From an uncultured bacterium (GTDB lineage: Bacteria > Actinomycetota > Coriobacteriia > Coriobacteriales > Coriobacteriaceae): a stretch of DNA of 63,866 nt. The notes under the pieces were generated by a model. It worked only from the letters and a program-made list of their open reading frames with translations. It was not told where the DNA came from and did not search any database. Numbering within the stretch: the stretch's first letter is position 1; the number at the start of each line of letters is the position of its first letter. The stretch spans positions 1-63,866 of the forward strand of contig CAJMLY010000010.1 in assembly GCA_905214425.1 (NCBI GenBank), written 5' to 3'. Positions 51,275-59,524 of the stretch are shown here, piece after piece. The position numbers were made by a program, and so were the translations under genes.

Positions 51275-53134
51275 TCACTGGGCGAATTGGCTGCGGTAGA
51301 GTTCGGCGTAGAAGCCGCCTGCCGCCAGCAGCTCGTCGTGCGTGCCGCGCTCGATAATCTCGCCGTCGCGCATGACCAGAATGCAGTCGGCGTTGCGAAT
51401 CGTCGACAGGCGGTGCGCTACGACAAAGCTCGTGCGACCGGCCATGAGCTCGTCGAATGCCGCCTGCACTTGCAGCTCGGTGCGCGTGTCGATACTCGAG
51501 GTCGCCTCGTCCAGCAGCAAGATAGCCGGGTCGGTGAGCATGACGCGCGCAATGCACAGCAGCTGCTTTTGGCCCTGGCTAAACGTGCCGCCGTCCTCAC
51601 CGATTACCGTATCGTAGCCGCCTGGTAGCTGCACGATAAACTTGTGCGCGTGCGCGCGCTTGGCGGCTTCGATGACCTGCTCGCGCGTGGCGTCGGGACA
51701 GCCGTAGGCGATATTATCCGCCACCGTGCCCTCGAACAGCCACGTATCCTGCAACACCATGCCAAAGGCACGGCGCAGGCTCGCGCGCGTGTAATCACGC
51801 GAAGACCGGCCATCGACCATGATGCGTCCGGCATCGATATCGTAAAACCGCAGCAGCAAATTGATGAGCGTTGTCTTGCCACAGCCCGTAGGACCGACCA
51901 GGGCAAAACGCATGCCGGGCTTAGCCTCGATGCAGATGTCCTGCAGCAGCTTGCGGTCGGGAACGTAGCTAAAGTCCACGTGTTCAAAGGTCACCTCGCC
52001 CTGCGGGGCGGCAAGCTCAACGGCATCTGGCGCATCGGGCTCCTGCTCGCGTGCATCGAGCAGCGCGAACATGCGGCGCGCCGAGGCGTACGCGGTCTGG
52101 ATCTGCGTAATGACGTTGGTGACCTCGTTGAACGGCTTGGTGTACTGGTTAGCATAGGACAGGAAAATCTGCACGCCGCCCACCGTAAGCGCCGCGGGCA
52201 CGCCCGTGATCACGCCCACGCAGCCGATCACAGCGACCACGGCATAGATGATGTTGTTAATAAAGCGCGTACCGGGGTTGGAGAGCGAACCCATAAACTG
52301 CGCGCGCTCACCCGCGGTGTAGAGCTCGGCATTGAGGGCAGCGAAGCGCGCTTGGGCGTTCGGGCCGTAGGCAAAGGCGTCGACAAGCTTCTGCTCGCCT
52401 ACGTACTCCTCAATATGACCACCGAGCTGCCCTTGAATACGCTGCTGTGCCGTAAAGCTCTTGTTGGAGAGCTTGGCGATGGCGCCGGCTGCAAAAATGG
52501 AAAGCGGCGTGACGAGCACCACCACGAGCGTCATGGTCAGGTTGATGGAAAGCATAAACGCAAGCGTGCCCACGATGGTGATGACGCCGGTGAAAAGCTG
52601 GGTAAAGCCCTGCAGCAGACCGTCGCCCACCTGGTCGACATCGTTGACCACACGGCTCATGAGGTCGCCGTGGGCATGGCCGTCGATAAAGCTGAGCGGC
52701 ATGCGGCTGAGCTTGTCGCTCGCCTCCACGCGCATGTCGCGCACCGTCTCGTAGGACAAGCGGTTGACGCAATAGCCCTGCAGCCACTGGAAGGCCGCGG
52801 CGCCCACCACAACGAGCGCGAGTTTGGTAACGAGTGGCAGCAGCGCATCGAAGTCCACCTGCCCGGCGGCGACGATAAGATCGATGCCCTCACCAATGAG
52901 AATGGGCGTGTAGAGCTGCAAGATCACCGAGATGGCGGCGCTCACAAACGACGCCGTAAACGAGACGCGGTGCGGGCGAACATAGCCCAGCAGGCGGCGG
53001 GTCACCGCGCCCACGGGATAGCGCTCGGGGTCGCCAGGCTGGCGCGGGCCGTCGCCCAGGTCGTTGAGGTTATCGTTACCGGACACGTTGGCCGTCATCG
53101 TGGCGACCGAACCGGAGGAAGTGTACGGATTCAT
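51275..53134 (-). CDS. Heterodimeric ABC exporter subunit, catalytic ATP site (second pair)
   Basis: A 619-residue half-exporter with six N-terminal helices and an NBD. Walker A GPTGCGKTT, Walker B ILLLDEATSSID with Glu, switch His in VAHRLSTI, but a degenerate signature FSQGQ. It follows the partner gene with TAAATG at the junction and has AAAGGAGGG upstream. The asymmetry mirrors the pair at 20994-24720, so this is a second exporter of the same type. Substrate unknown; no regulator adjacent. Confidence 0.9.
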   Translation of the reverse strand: MNPYTSSGSVATMTANVSGNDNLNDLGDGPRQPGDPERYPVGAVTRRLLGYVRPHRVSFTASFVSAAISVILQLYTPILIGEGIDLIVAAGQVDFDALLPLVTKLALVVVGAAAFQWLQGYCVNRLSYETVRDMRVEASDKLSRMPLSFIDGHAHGDLMSRVVNDVDQVGDGLLQGFTQLFTGVITIVGTLAFMLSINLTMTLVVVLVTPLSIFAAGAIAKLSNKSFTAQQRIQGQLGGHIEEYVGEQKLVDAFAYGPNAQARFAALNAELYTAGERAQFMGSLSNPGTRFINNIIYAVVAVIGCVGVITGVPAALTVGGVQIFLSYANQYTKPFNEVTNVITQIQTAYASARRMFALLDAREQEPDAPDAVELAAPQGEVTFEHVDFSYVPDRKLLQDICIEAKPGMRFALVGPTGCGKTTLINLLLRFYDIDAGRIMVDGRSSRDYTRASLRRAFGMVLQDTWLFEGTVADNIAYGCPDATREQVIEAAKRAHAHKFIVQLPGGYDTVIGEDGGTFSQGQKQLLCIARVMLTDPAILLLDEATSSIDTRTELQVQAAFDELMAGRTSFVVAHRLSTIRNADCILVMRDGEIIERGTHDELLAAGGFYAELYRSQFAQ

Positions 53135-54988
53135 TTAGCAGCCCTCCTTTGCGCAGACAGATGCAGGGGCGGTCGGGGCACCTGGGGCGAGCGCGGGCGC
53201 TGTGCTCCCCCGCTGGCCCTCAAGCTCCTCGCGGCGCAGCTGCGACTGGCAGATCTCTCGGTAGAGCTGGCAGCTTGCATACAGCTCGTCATGCGTGCCC
53301 AGGCCCGCAACCGAGCCGTGATCGAGCACGCAGATCATGTCGGCGTCGCGCACGGTCGAGACGCGCTGGCTTACGATCACCGTCGTGAGCGGCAGCCCGC
53401 CCTTGGCGGCACCGCGCATGCTGCGCTCGCGAATGGCATGGCGAAGCGCCGCGTCGGTCTTAAAGTCGAGCGCCGACGCGGAGTCATCCATGATCAGAAC
53501 CTGCGGCGAACCCACCAAGGCACGCGCGATAGTCAGGCGCTGACGCTGGCCACCGCTAAAGTTCTTGCCGCCCGCCTCGACCGGGGCGTCTAAGCCCTGC
53601 GGCTTGTTGCGCACGAACTCGCTGGCCTGCGCCATGTCGAGTGCCGCCCAGAGCTCCTCGTCGGTCGCAGCTTCATCGCGCCAGGTCAGGTTGCTGCGGA
53701 TGGAGCCGCTCACCAGCGATGCGCGCTGCGGAACGGTCGCGACCACACGGCGCAGCTGGTCGAGCGGCCAGGTGCGCACGTCGGCGCCCATCACGCTCAC
53801 GCTGCCGGTGCTCGCATCGTACAGGCGCGGGATGAGCGAGACGAGCGTGGACTTGCCGCTACCCGTACCGCCGATAATGCCGAGCGTCTTGCCCAGCGGG
53901 AGTTCCAGCGTCACATCGTTGACAGCATTGGCCGCGCCAGCGCCAAACGAGAAGCTCGCATGGCTCAAGCTCAGCGCGGGAACTGAAGCGACATTGCCCG
54001 GCTTGGGCAGCGCGACCGGCTGGTTGCCCTCGTCGGTGATGCCCGGCACGCAATTGAGCACCTCGTTGATACGCGACGCGCTGGCGCTCGCCTTGGTAAA
54101 GACCACGACCAGGTTGGCGACGTACACGATGGAGGTCAGGGTCTGCGTCATGTAGTTCACAAACGCCATGACCTGGCCCTGCGTAAGCTCGCCCACGCTG
54201 ACCTGGATGCCGCCCACCCACAGGATGGCGCACACGCCCAGGTTCATCACCAAAAACGTGACGGGGTTGAGAATCGACGAGAGCTTGCCCACCGCGATGG
54301 CAGTATTGGCCTGGTCGTCGGCGGCCTGCGCAAAGCGCTCGCGCTCGTGATCTTCGCGCACGAAGGCGCGAACCACGCGGGCGCCCGAAAGGCCCTCGCG
54401 GCAGATAAGCGCGATGCGGTCGAGCTTTGCCTGCAGCTGCTTGTAGTACGGAATGCAGCGCGCCATGACAACCCAGAACACCAGGCCAATGGCGGGCGTG
54501 CAGATCAAAAAGATGATGCCGAGCTTAAGGTCGATGGCAAGGGCCGCGCACATGGAGCCCACCGCTAGAAAGGGCCAGCGGATGAGCATGCGCACGCCCA
54601 GCGCCACAGCGAGCTGGACCTGGTTAACGTCGTTGGTAATGCGCGTGATGAGCGACGGCGTGCCAAAGCGGTCGAGCTCGGCATAGCTCAGCTTGTTGAT
54701 GTGCTTGTAGAGCGCGCCGCGAATGTCGGTGCCCATGCCCTGCGATGTCAGCGCCGCCATCTTTTGGCAGACAAGCGTAAACGAGATGCCAATCACAGCC
54801 ATGGCGCCAAGTACCATGCCGTAGTGGATAACGGCGCTGACATCGTGTGCGCCAATACCCTTATCGATCATCTGGGCAATCACGAGCGGTGTAAGCAGGT
54901 CAAAGATCACTTCGATCAGCTTGCACGCAGGGCCAATCGCCATATAGCGGCGAAACTTGCCACCAAAACGCCTGAGCAGCTCAATCAT
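53135..54988 (-). CDS. Heterodimeric ABC exporter subunit, degenerate ATP site (second pair)
   Basis: A 617-residue half-exporter. NBD with Walker A GGTGSGKST, signature FSGGQRQR, Walker B VLIMDDSASALD (Asp for catalytic Glu) and VSQRVSTV (Gln for switch His), i.e. the inactive-site partner. ATG at 54988 with AGGGAGCG upstream is preferred to a TTG 33 bases earlier. First gene of the two-gene operon. Confidence 0.9.
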   Translation of the reverse strand: MIELLRRFGGKFRRYMAIGPACKLIEVIFDLLTPLVIAQMIDKGIGAHDVSAVIHYGMVLGAMAVIGISFTLVCQKMAALTSQGMGTDIRGALYKHINKLSYAELDRFGTPSLITRITNDVNQVQLAVALGVRMLIRWPFLAVGSMCAALAIDLKLGIIFLICTPAIGLVFWVVMARCIPYYKQLQAKLDRIALICREGLSGARVVRAFVREDHERERFAQAADDQANTAIAVGKLSSILNPVTFLVMNLGVCAILWVGGIQVSVGELTQGQVMAFVNYMTQTLTSIVYVANLVVVFTKASASASRINEVLNCVPGITDEGNQPVALPKPGNVASVPALSLSHASFSFGAGAANAVNDVTLELPLGKTLGIIGGTGSGKSTLVSLIPRLYDASTGSVSVMGADVRTWPLDQLRRVVATVPQRASLVSGSIRSNLTWRDEAATDEELWAALDMAQASEFVRNKPQGLDAPVEAGGKNFSGGQRQRLTIARALVGSPQVLIMDDSASALDFKTDAALRHAIRERSMRGAAKGGLPLTTVIVSQRVSTVRDADMICVLDHGSVAGLGTHDELYASCQLYREICQSQLRREELEGQRGSTAPALAPGAPTAPASVCAKEGC

Positions 54989-55148
54989 GTATAGGCGCTC
55001 CCTATCATCATTCACACTCAATTCGAATCATGATAGTACGGTGAGCCCAAAAGAAGCGTAAACAACTCGTCATTTCTAATGGGATTCGGTTTCCAAAGAA
55101 GCGGAAAGGCACGCGCACACCCAGCCAGTGTCGGGTCAACTAGCATGG

Positions 55149-55154
55149 TATATT
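55149..55154 (+). promoter_or_regulatory. Putative -10 element of tandem surface gene 1
   Basis: TATATT here, and TATACT at 56517-56522 and 57831-57836, lie exactly 51 bases before the starts of the three paralogous genes, followed by a shared leader (TAGTGCTACCAAGTTAG). No good -35 is visible. Confidence 0.4.
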
Positions 55155-55204
55155 TACATTAGTGCTACCAAGTTAGTCGCCGACCCTTGAAATGAGGTGC
55201 CGAG

Positions 55205-56272
55205 ATGAACGACATTCTCGCAAGAAGAGCAAGACGAGCAACTGTGGGCATCGCCCTTTCCGCGGCACTTGTCGCGGGAATCGCCCCCGCAACGGCGATC
55301 GCGGCAGAAACCAGTTCCCCCACCGGTGCGGCCGTTTCGCAGACGAGCGCCACCAACGGCAATTCGGGCGCCCCGCAGACAGAAGACGCGGCCGCCGCAA
55401 AAGAAAAAGCGTATGCAGCCATGCAGGAAGCGCTCAAAAACCTCGAGGCCGCAAAAAACGCCGCAAGTCCCGAGAAAATTGCGAGATTCAATGATGACAT
55501 TACCCGTTTTCAAGAGTACCGCGAAAAGATGGCGGCGCAAGCCGCCGAAGGGAGGGAACTCCTTCCCACCATGCAAGCGGACGTCGATGCTGCCCAAGCC
55601 AAATACGACGGGGCCATCAACCGGGTAAGCGAGCTCCAGGCAGAATTAGAGAAGAAACATGAGATGCTTAAGACACTCGAAGCACTCGGCTACGAGGAGT
55701 TTGTCGAAACTACTAAACAGCAAATAAAGCAGTTGCACAGTGAGATCATATCGGCAAAAACGCACGTAAACTATTGCGAAACGGAGCTCCGCGAGTTCCA
55801 GTACCGCCTCAGAAGAGAGGAAAGACGAGTTAATGACTGTGAACGTGCTGTAGAGAAATATAAAGCCGATATCGACCGGTTCACAGCCTGGCGAGATGCG
55901 CTCCTCGACAATTTGAAAAAAGCGCAAACGGCCTATGACGACGCCTGCAAGGCATACGAAGAGGCAAAGGCCGCGGCAGACAAGGCCGCCTCGCCCGAGA
56001 TAGCGAAACCGTCCGAGACGACAAAACCCTCCAGCTCAGCGCAGCCGGCCGAGACGACACCGCCCGCCAGCTCGCCCGCGACCGGCAAAAATACCCCGCC
56101 AAGCTCCACCAAGCAGGCGAACTCGAGCAGCGGCAAGCAAGCAGATACGACCGCCGGCAAGCTCGCGAACACGGGCGATGCAGCGCCGAGCGCAATCGCA
56201 CTCGCAGCAGTCGCCGCCGCAGGACTCGGAATAACCGCCACGGCCACACGCCGCCTCAGGAACCCAAAATAG
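55205..56272 (+). CDS. Coiled-coil wall-anchored protein, tandem copy 1
   Basis: A 355-residue secreted protein. Signal peptide to about residue 34 (ALVAGIAPATAIAA), then a long Ala/Glu/Lys-rich helical region (45-250) with heptad character, a Pro/Ser/Thr spacer, and the sorting signal LANTG (Leu320) with a hydrophobic helix and RRLRNPK tail. It should be sortase-linked to the wall; function unknown, possibly a rod-like adhesin. Ribosome site GAGGTG 6 bases from the ATG. It shares leader, ends and terminator with two downstream paralogues, but its middle (residues 85-240) is its own. Confidence 0.8.
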   Translation: MNDILARRARRATVGIALSAALVAGIAPATAIAAETSSPTGAAVSQTSATNGNSGAPQTEDAAAAKEKAYAAMQEALKNLEAAKNAASPEKIARFNDDITRFQEYREKMAAQAAEGRELLPTMQADVDAAQAKYDGAINRVSELQAELEKKHEMLKTLEALGYEEFVETTKQQIKQLHSEIISAKTHVNYCETELREFQYRLRREERRVNDCERAVEKYKADIDRFTAWRDALLDNLKKAQTAYDDACKAYEEAKAAADKAASPEIAKPSETTKPSSSAQPAETTPPASSPATGKNTPPSSTKQANSSSGKQADTTAGKLANTGDAAPSAIALAAVAAAGLGITATATRRLRNPK

Positions 56273-56317
56273 CTGCCAGCGGTTATTGTCTTCGCCAATC
56301 CACAAGCCAAGAGACAA

Positions 56318-56358
56318 AAAGAGGTCCGTTTCCCCAACCCAGGGAAACGGACCTCTTT
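56318..56358 (+). terminator. Terminator of tandem copy 1
   Basis: AAAGAGGTCCGTTTCCC / GGGAAACGGACCTCTTT, 17-bp perfect stem, followed by ACTTG. The other copies carry the same hairpin. Confidence 0.8.
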
Positions 56359-56516
56359 ACTTGTAAAAACAGATGGTAATGCCGCCGTCTCTTGAACCAC
56401 GTAGCCATCAATGCCCAGACAACACTAGCAAGCCGCGTTCCTTAAGGGATAGATTTAATGGCTGTTAATCAAGGGGTATACGCGCACGCCCGATCAATGG
56501 CGGGCAAACCGCCTGA

Positions 56517-56522
56517 TATACT
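56517..56522 (+). promoter_or_regulatory. Putative -10 element of tandem surface gene 2
   Basis: TATACT 51 bases before the start codon, in a leader shared with copies 1 and 3, preceded by GCCCG-n8-CGGGC dyad (about 56488-56505). Confidence 0.4.
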
Positions 56523-56572
56523 TACAGTAGTGCTACCAAGTTAGTCGCCGACCCTTGAAATGAGGTGCCGAG

Positions 56573-57586
56573 ATGAACGACATTCTCGCAAGAAGAGCAA
56601 GACGAGCAACTGCGGGCATCGCCCTTTCCGCGGCACTTGTCGCGGGAATCGCCCCCGTAGCGGCGATCGCGGCAGAAACCAGCTCCCCCACCGCTGCAGT
56701 TGCCTTGCAGACGGAAGATGCGGCCGCCGCAAAAGAAAAGGCGTATGCAGCCATGCAGGAAGCGCTCAAAAACCTCGAAGCCGCACAAAACGCCGCAAGT
56801 CCCGAGAGAATTGCGGGAATCAATGATAACATTGCCGCTTTTCGAGAGCTCTATGACACGATGGTGGCGCGAGCTGCCGAATGGAGAGAGCCCCTTCCCG
56901 CCATGCAAGCGAACGTCGATGCAGCCCAAGCCAAATACGATGAGGCCCACAACCGGACAAGCGGCCTTCAGGCAGAATTGGATAAGGCACTTGAAGCACT
57001 CGGCGACGAGGGGCCCAGCACAGCTATTAAGGAGCAAATAAAGCAGTTGCGCAGTGAGATCATGTCGGCTGAAAGGCGAGAAGAATCTTGTGAAGATGAT
57101 CTTCACCGCTACCAACGCCGGCTCGAAAGCCAGGAAAAACAGGTTCAGTATTTCGAAAGTGAGGCAGAGGAAGCCAAAGCCCACATCGACGAGGACATAG
57201 CCAAGCGAAATGCGCTCCTCGGCGATTTGGAAAAGGCGCAAGCGGCCTATGACGATGCCTGCAAGGCATACGAAGAGGCAAAGGCCGCGGCAGACAAGGC
57301 CGCCTCGCCCGAGATAGCGAAACCGTCCGAGACGACAAAACCCTCCAGCTCAGCGCAGCCGGCCGAGACGACACCGCCCGCCAGCTCGCCCGCGACCGGC
57401 AAAAATACCCCGCCAAGCTCCACCAAGCAGGCGAACTCGAGCAGCGGCAAGCAAGCAGATACGACCGCCGGCAAGCTCGCGAACACGGGCGATGCAGCGC
57501 CGAGCGCAATCGCACTCGCAGCAGTCGCCGCCGCAGGACTCGGAATAACCGCCACGGCCACACGCCGCCTCAGGAACCCAAAATAG
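56573..57586 (+). CDS. Coiled-coil wall-anchored protein, tandem copy 2
   Basis: A 337-residue paralogue of its neighbours. The first 127 residues (through AHNR) are identical to copy 3, whereas the last about 105 residues (from YDDACKAYEEAK onward to the C-terminus, including LANTG and the RRLRNPK tail) are identical to copy 1. The helical middle differs from both. This mosaic indicates recent recombination or gene conversion. Domains are as in copy 1: signal peptide, coiled coil, Pro/Ser spacer, LANTG sorting signal. Confidence 0.8.
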   Translation: MNDILARRARRATAGIALSAALVAGIAPVAAIAAETSSPTAAVALQTEDAAAAKEKAYAAMQEALKNLEAAQNAASPERIAGINDNIAAFRELYDTMVARAAEWREPLPAMQANVDAAQAKYDEAHNRTSGLQAELDKALEALGDEGPSTAIKEQIKQLRSEIMSAERREESCEDDLHRYQRRLESQEKQVQYFESEAEEAKAHIDEDIAKRNALLGDLEKAQAAYDDACKAYEEAKAAADKAASPEIAKPSETTKPSSSAQPAETTPPASSPATGKNTPPSSTKQANSSSGKQADTTAGKLANTGDAAPSAIALAAVAAAGLGITATATRRLRNPK

Positions 57587-57631
57587 CTGCCAGCGGTTAT
57601 TGTCTTCGCCAATCCACAAGCCAAGAGACAA

Positions 57632-57672
57632 AAAGAGGCCCGTTTCCCCAACCCAGGGAAACGGGCCTCTTT
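57632..57672 (+). terminator. Terminator of tandem copy 2
   Basis: AAAGAGGCCCGTTTCCC / GGGAAACGGGCCTCTTT; relative to copy 1 the T-A pair became C-G on both arms, a compensatory change. Confidence 0.8.
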
Positions 57673-57830
57673 ACTTGTAAAAACAAATGGTAATGCCACT
57701 GTCTCTTGAAGCGCATCGCCACCGCGCTCCAAACAACGCCAACGAGCAGCATTCCTTAAGGGATAGATTTAATGGCTGTTAATCGAGGGGTATACGCGCA
57801 CGCCCGATCAATGACGGGCAAACCGCCTGA

Positions 57831-57836
57831 TATACT
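57831..57836 (+). promoter_or_regulatory. Putative -10 element of tandem surface gene 3
   Basis: TATACT 51 bases before the start codon, in the shared leader. No clear -35. Confidence 0.4.
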
Positions 57837-57886
57837 TACATTAGTGCTACCAAGTTAGTCGCCGACCCTTGAAATGAGGTGCCGAG

Positions 57887-58843
57887 ATGAACGACATTCT
57901 CGCAAGAAGAGCAAGACGAGCAACTGCGGGCATCGCCCTTTCCGCGGCACTTGTCGCGGGAATCGCCCCCGTAGCGGCGATCGCGGCAGAAACCAGCTCC
58001 CCCACCGCTGCAGTTGCCTTGCAGACGGAAGATGCGGCCGCCGCAAAAGAAAAGGCGTATGCAGCCATGCAGGAAGCGCTCAAAAACCTCGAAGCCGCAC
58101 AAAACGCCGCAAGTCCCGAGAGAATTGCGGGAATCAATGATAACATTGCCGCTTTTCGAGAGCTCTATGACACGATGGTGGCGCGAGCTGCCGAATGGAG
58201 AGAGCCCCTTCCCGCCATGCAAGCGAACGTCGATGCAGCCCAAGCCAAATACGATGAGGCTCACAACCGGGTAAGCGAGCTTGAGGCAGAATATGAAAAG
58301 GCACGCAGCAACGGGGCTTCCTACGAAGCTCTTAAGCAGCTGCGGCAGGAAATAATCGCAGCGGAAGCGCAAGAAGAATCTTGCGAAACGGTGCTTGACA
58401 GCTACCGTCACCGCCTCGAAAGTCAGGAAAGACGGGTTCAGTATTTCGGAAGTAAGGCGGAGGAAGCCAAAGCCCACATCGACGAGGAAACAGCCAAGCG
58501 AGATGCGCTCCTCGACAATTTGCATAAGGCGCAGGCGGCCTATGACGACGCCTGCAAGGCATACGAAGAGGCGAAAGCCGCGGCAGACAAGGCCGCCTCG
58601 CCCGAGATAACGCAACCGACCGAGACGACACAGCCCACTGGCTCGCCCGCGACCGGCAAAGACACCCCACCGAGCTCCACCAAGCAGGCGACCACGAGCA
58701 GCGGCAAGCAAGCAGATACGACCGCCGGCAAGCTCGCAAACACAGGCGACACAGCGCCGAGCGCAATCACACTCGCAGGAATCGCCGCCATGGGACTCGG
58801 AATAACCGCCACAGCCACCCGCCGCATCAAGAACTCAAAATAG
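57887..58843 (+). CDS. Coiled-coil wall-anchored protein, tandem copy 3
   Basis: A 318-residue paralogue. N-terminal 127 residues identical to copy 2; middle helical region distinct; the C-terminal spacer is shorter than in copies 1-2 (ITQPTETTQPTGSPATG) and the anchor differs slightly (LANTGDTAPSAITLAGIAAMGLG, tail RRIKNSK). Signal peptide, coiled coil and LANTG sorting signal as in the others. Confidence 0.8.
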   Translation: MNDILARRARRATAGIALSAALVAGIAPVAAIAAETSSPTAAVALQTEDAAAAKEKAYAAMQEALKNLEAAQNAASPERIAGINDNIAAFRELYDTMVARAAEWREPLPAMQANVDAAQAKYDEAHNRVSELEAEYEKARSNGASYEALKQLRQEIIAAEAQEESCETVLDSYRHRLESQERRVQYFGSKAEEAKAHIDEETAKRDALLDNLHKAQAAYDDACKAYEEAKAAADKAASPEITQPTETTQPTGSPATGKDTPPSSTKQATTSSGKQADTTAGKLANTGDTAPSAITLAGIAAMGLGITATATRRIKNSK

Positions 58844-58889
58844 CCGACAGAGCATTCTGCCTTCACCAATCCACAAGCCCAGAGACAAA

Positions 58890-58930
58890 AAAGGGGTCCG
58901 TTTCCCCCACCCAGGGAAACGGACCTCTTT
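58890..58930 (+). terminator. Terminator of tandem copy 3
   Basis: AAAGGGGTCCGTTTCCC / GGGAAACGGACCTCTTT with one G-T wobble, same position after the gene as in copies 1 and 2. Confidence 0.75.
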
Positions 58931-58965
58931 ACTTGAAAAAACAGATGGTAATGCCGCCGTCTCTT

Positions 58966-59032
58966 GAACCACGTAGCCGCCGCACTCGAGACAACGCCAA
59001 CCAGCAGCATCCCATAAGGGATAGATTTAATT
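58966..59032. repeat. Remnant of a fourth surface-gene repeat unit
   Basis: Sequence GTCTCTTGAACCACGTAGCC through TAAGGGATAGATTTAAT matches the intergenic segment that follows copies 1 and 2 and leads into the next gene, but here homology stops and no gene follows. It marks the right edge of the tandem array. Confidence 0.6.
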
Positions 59033-59160
59033 AGATAAATGCGCCTTTACGGGTGATTTTTGAACGACGGGGCCCGGCCGGCGGCGAGGTGTTTGGTAGT
59101 CGAGCGATCCCGCAGGCGAAGCCAAGGACCAGCGGTCACGCCCGAGCCACGCGACCTTCA

Positions 59161-59319
59161 ATGTTTTGGCACAGCCAGCGAGCGACATCCAGGGCGAACA
59201 AGTTGGCATGAAAAAGGCAAGGCATAGACCTTCTGGTCATGCCTTGCCTTTTGAATGACAAATTGTCGCTCTGGGTGGCGCGCAGCGTCGAGCATTGCGC
59301 GGTTTGGTAAAACCGCGCA
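59161..59319. repeat. Structured element family II, copy 2
   Basis: Same order of parts as at 4870: leader TGTTTTGGC, an outer stem (CCAGGGCGA/TCGCTCTGG with a mismatch), inner hairpin AAAAGGCA-AGGCAT-a-GACC-TTCT-GGTC-ATGCCT-TGCCTTTT, linker GCGCAGCGTCGA, and 3' hairpin GCGCGGTTTTGG-type (GCGCGGTTT/AAACCGCGC, 59298-59319). The 3' hairpin meets the 3' end of the oppositely oriented ffs gene. Confidence 0.75.
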
Positions 59320-59330
59320 AAAAGAAAGCC

Positions 59331-59436
59331 CGTGCGCTCGATGGATTCGGATGCCCGACAGAGGCTCCTTATGGCTGCTTCCTTCCGGACCTGACCAGAT
59401 TCGGAACATGTCGTCATCCGAACCCATCGAACGCGC
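59331..59436 (-). ncRNA. ffs: Signal recognition particle RNA, bacterial small type
   Basis: On the minus strand the universally conserved SRP domain GGTCAGGTCCGGAAGGAAGC followed by AGCC is present (about 59374-59396), closed by a long stem: GCGTTCGATGG and TTCGGATG on the 5' side pair with CATCCGAA and CCATCGAGCGC on the 3' side. Length about 106 nt, no Alu domain. It binds Ffh and targets membrane proteins. Ends are approximate; the 3' end runs into CTTTCTTTTT, the likely termination tract. Confidence 0.92.
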
Positions 59437-59524
59437 TAGGCGCTCGGTATATCTTACCTGCTCCCGCCCGCCACGGCAAGTGGGGCGGACCCATCGGATG
59501 GATTCGCCCCACTCGTCCATATCG

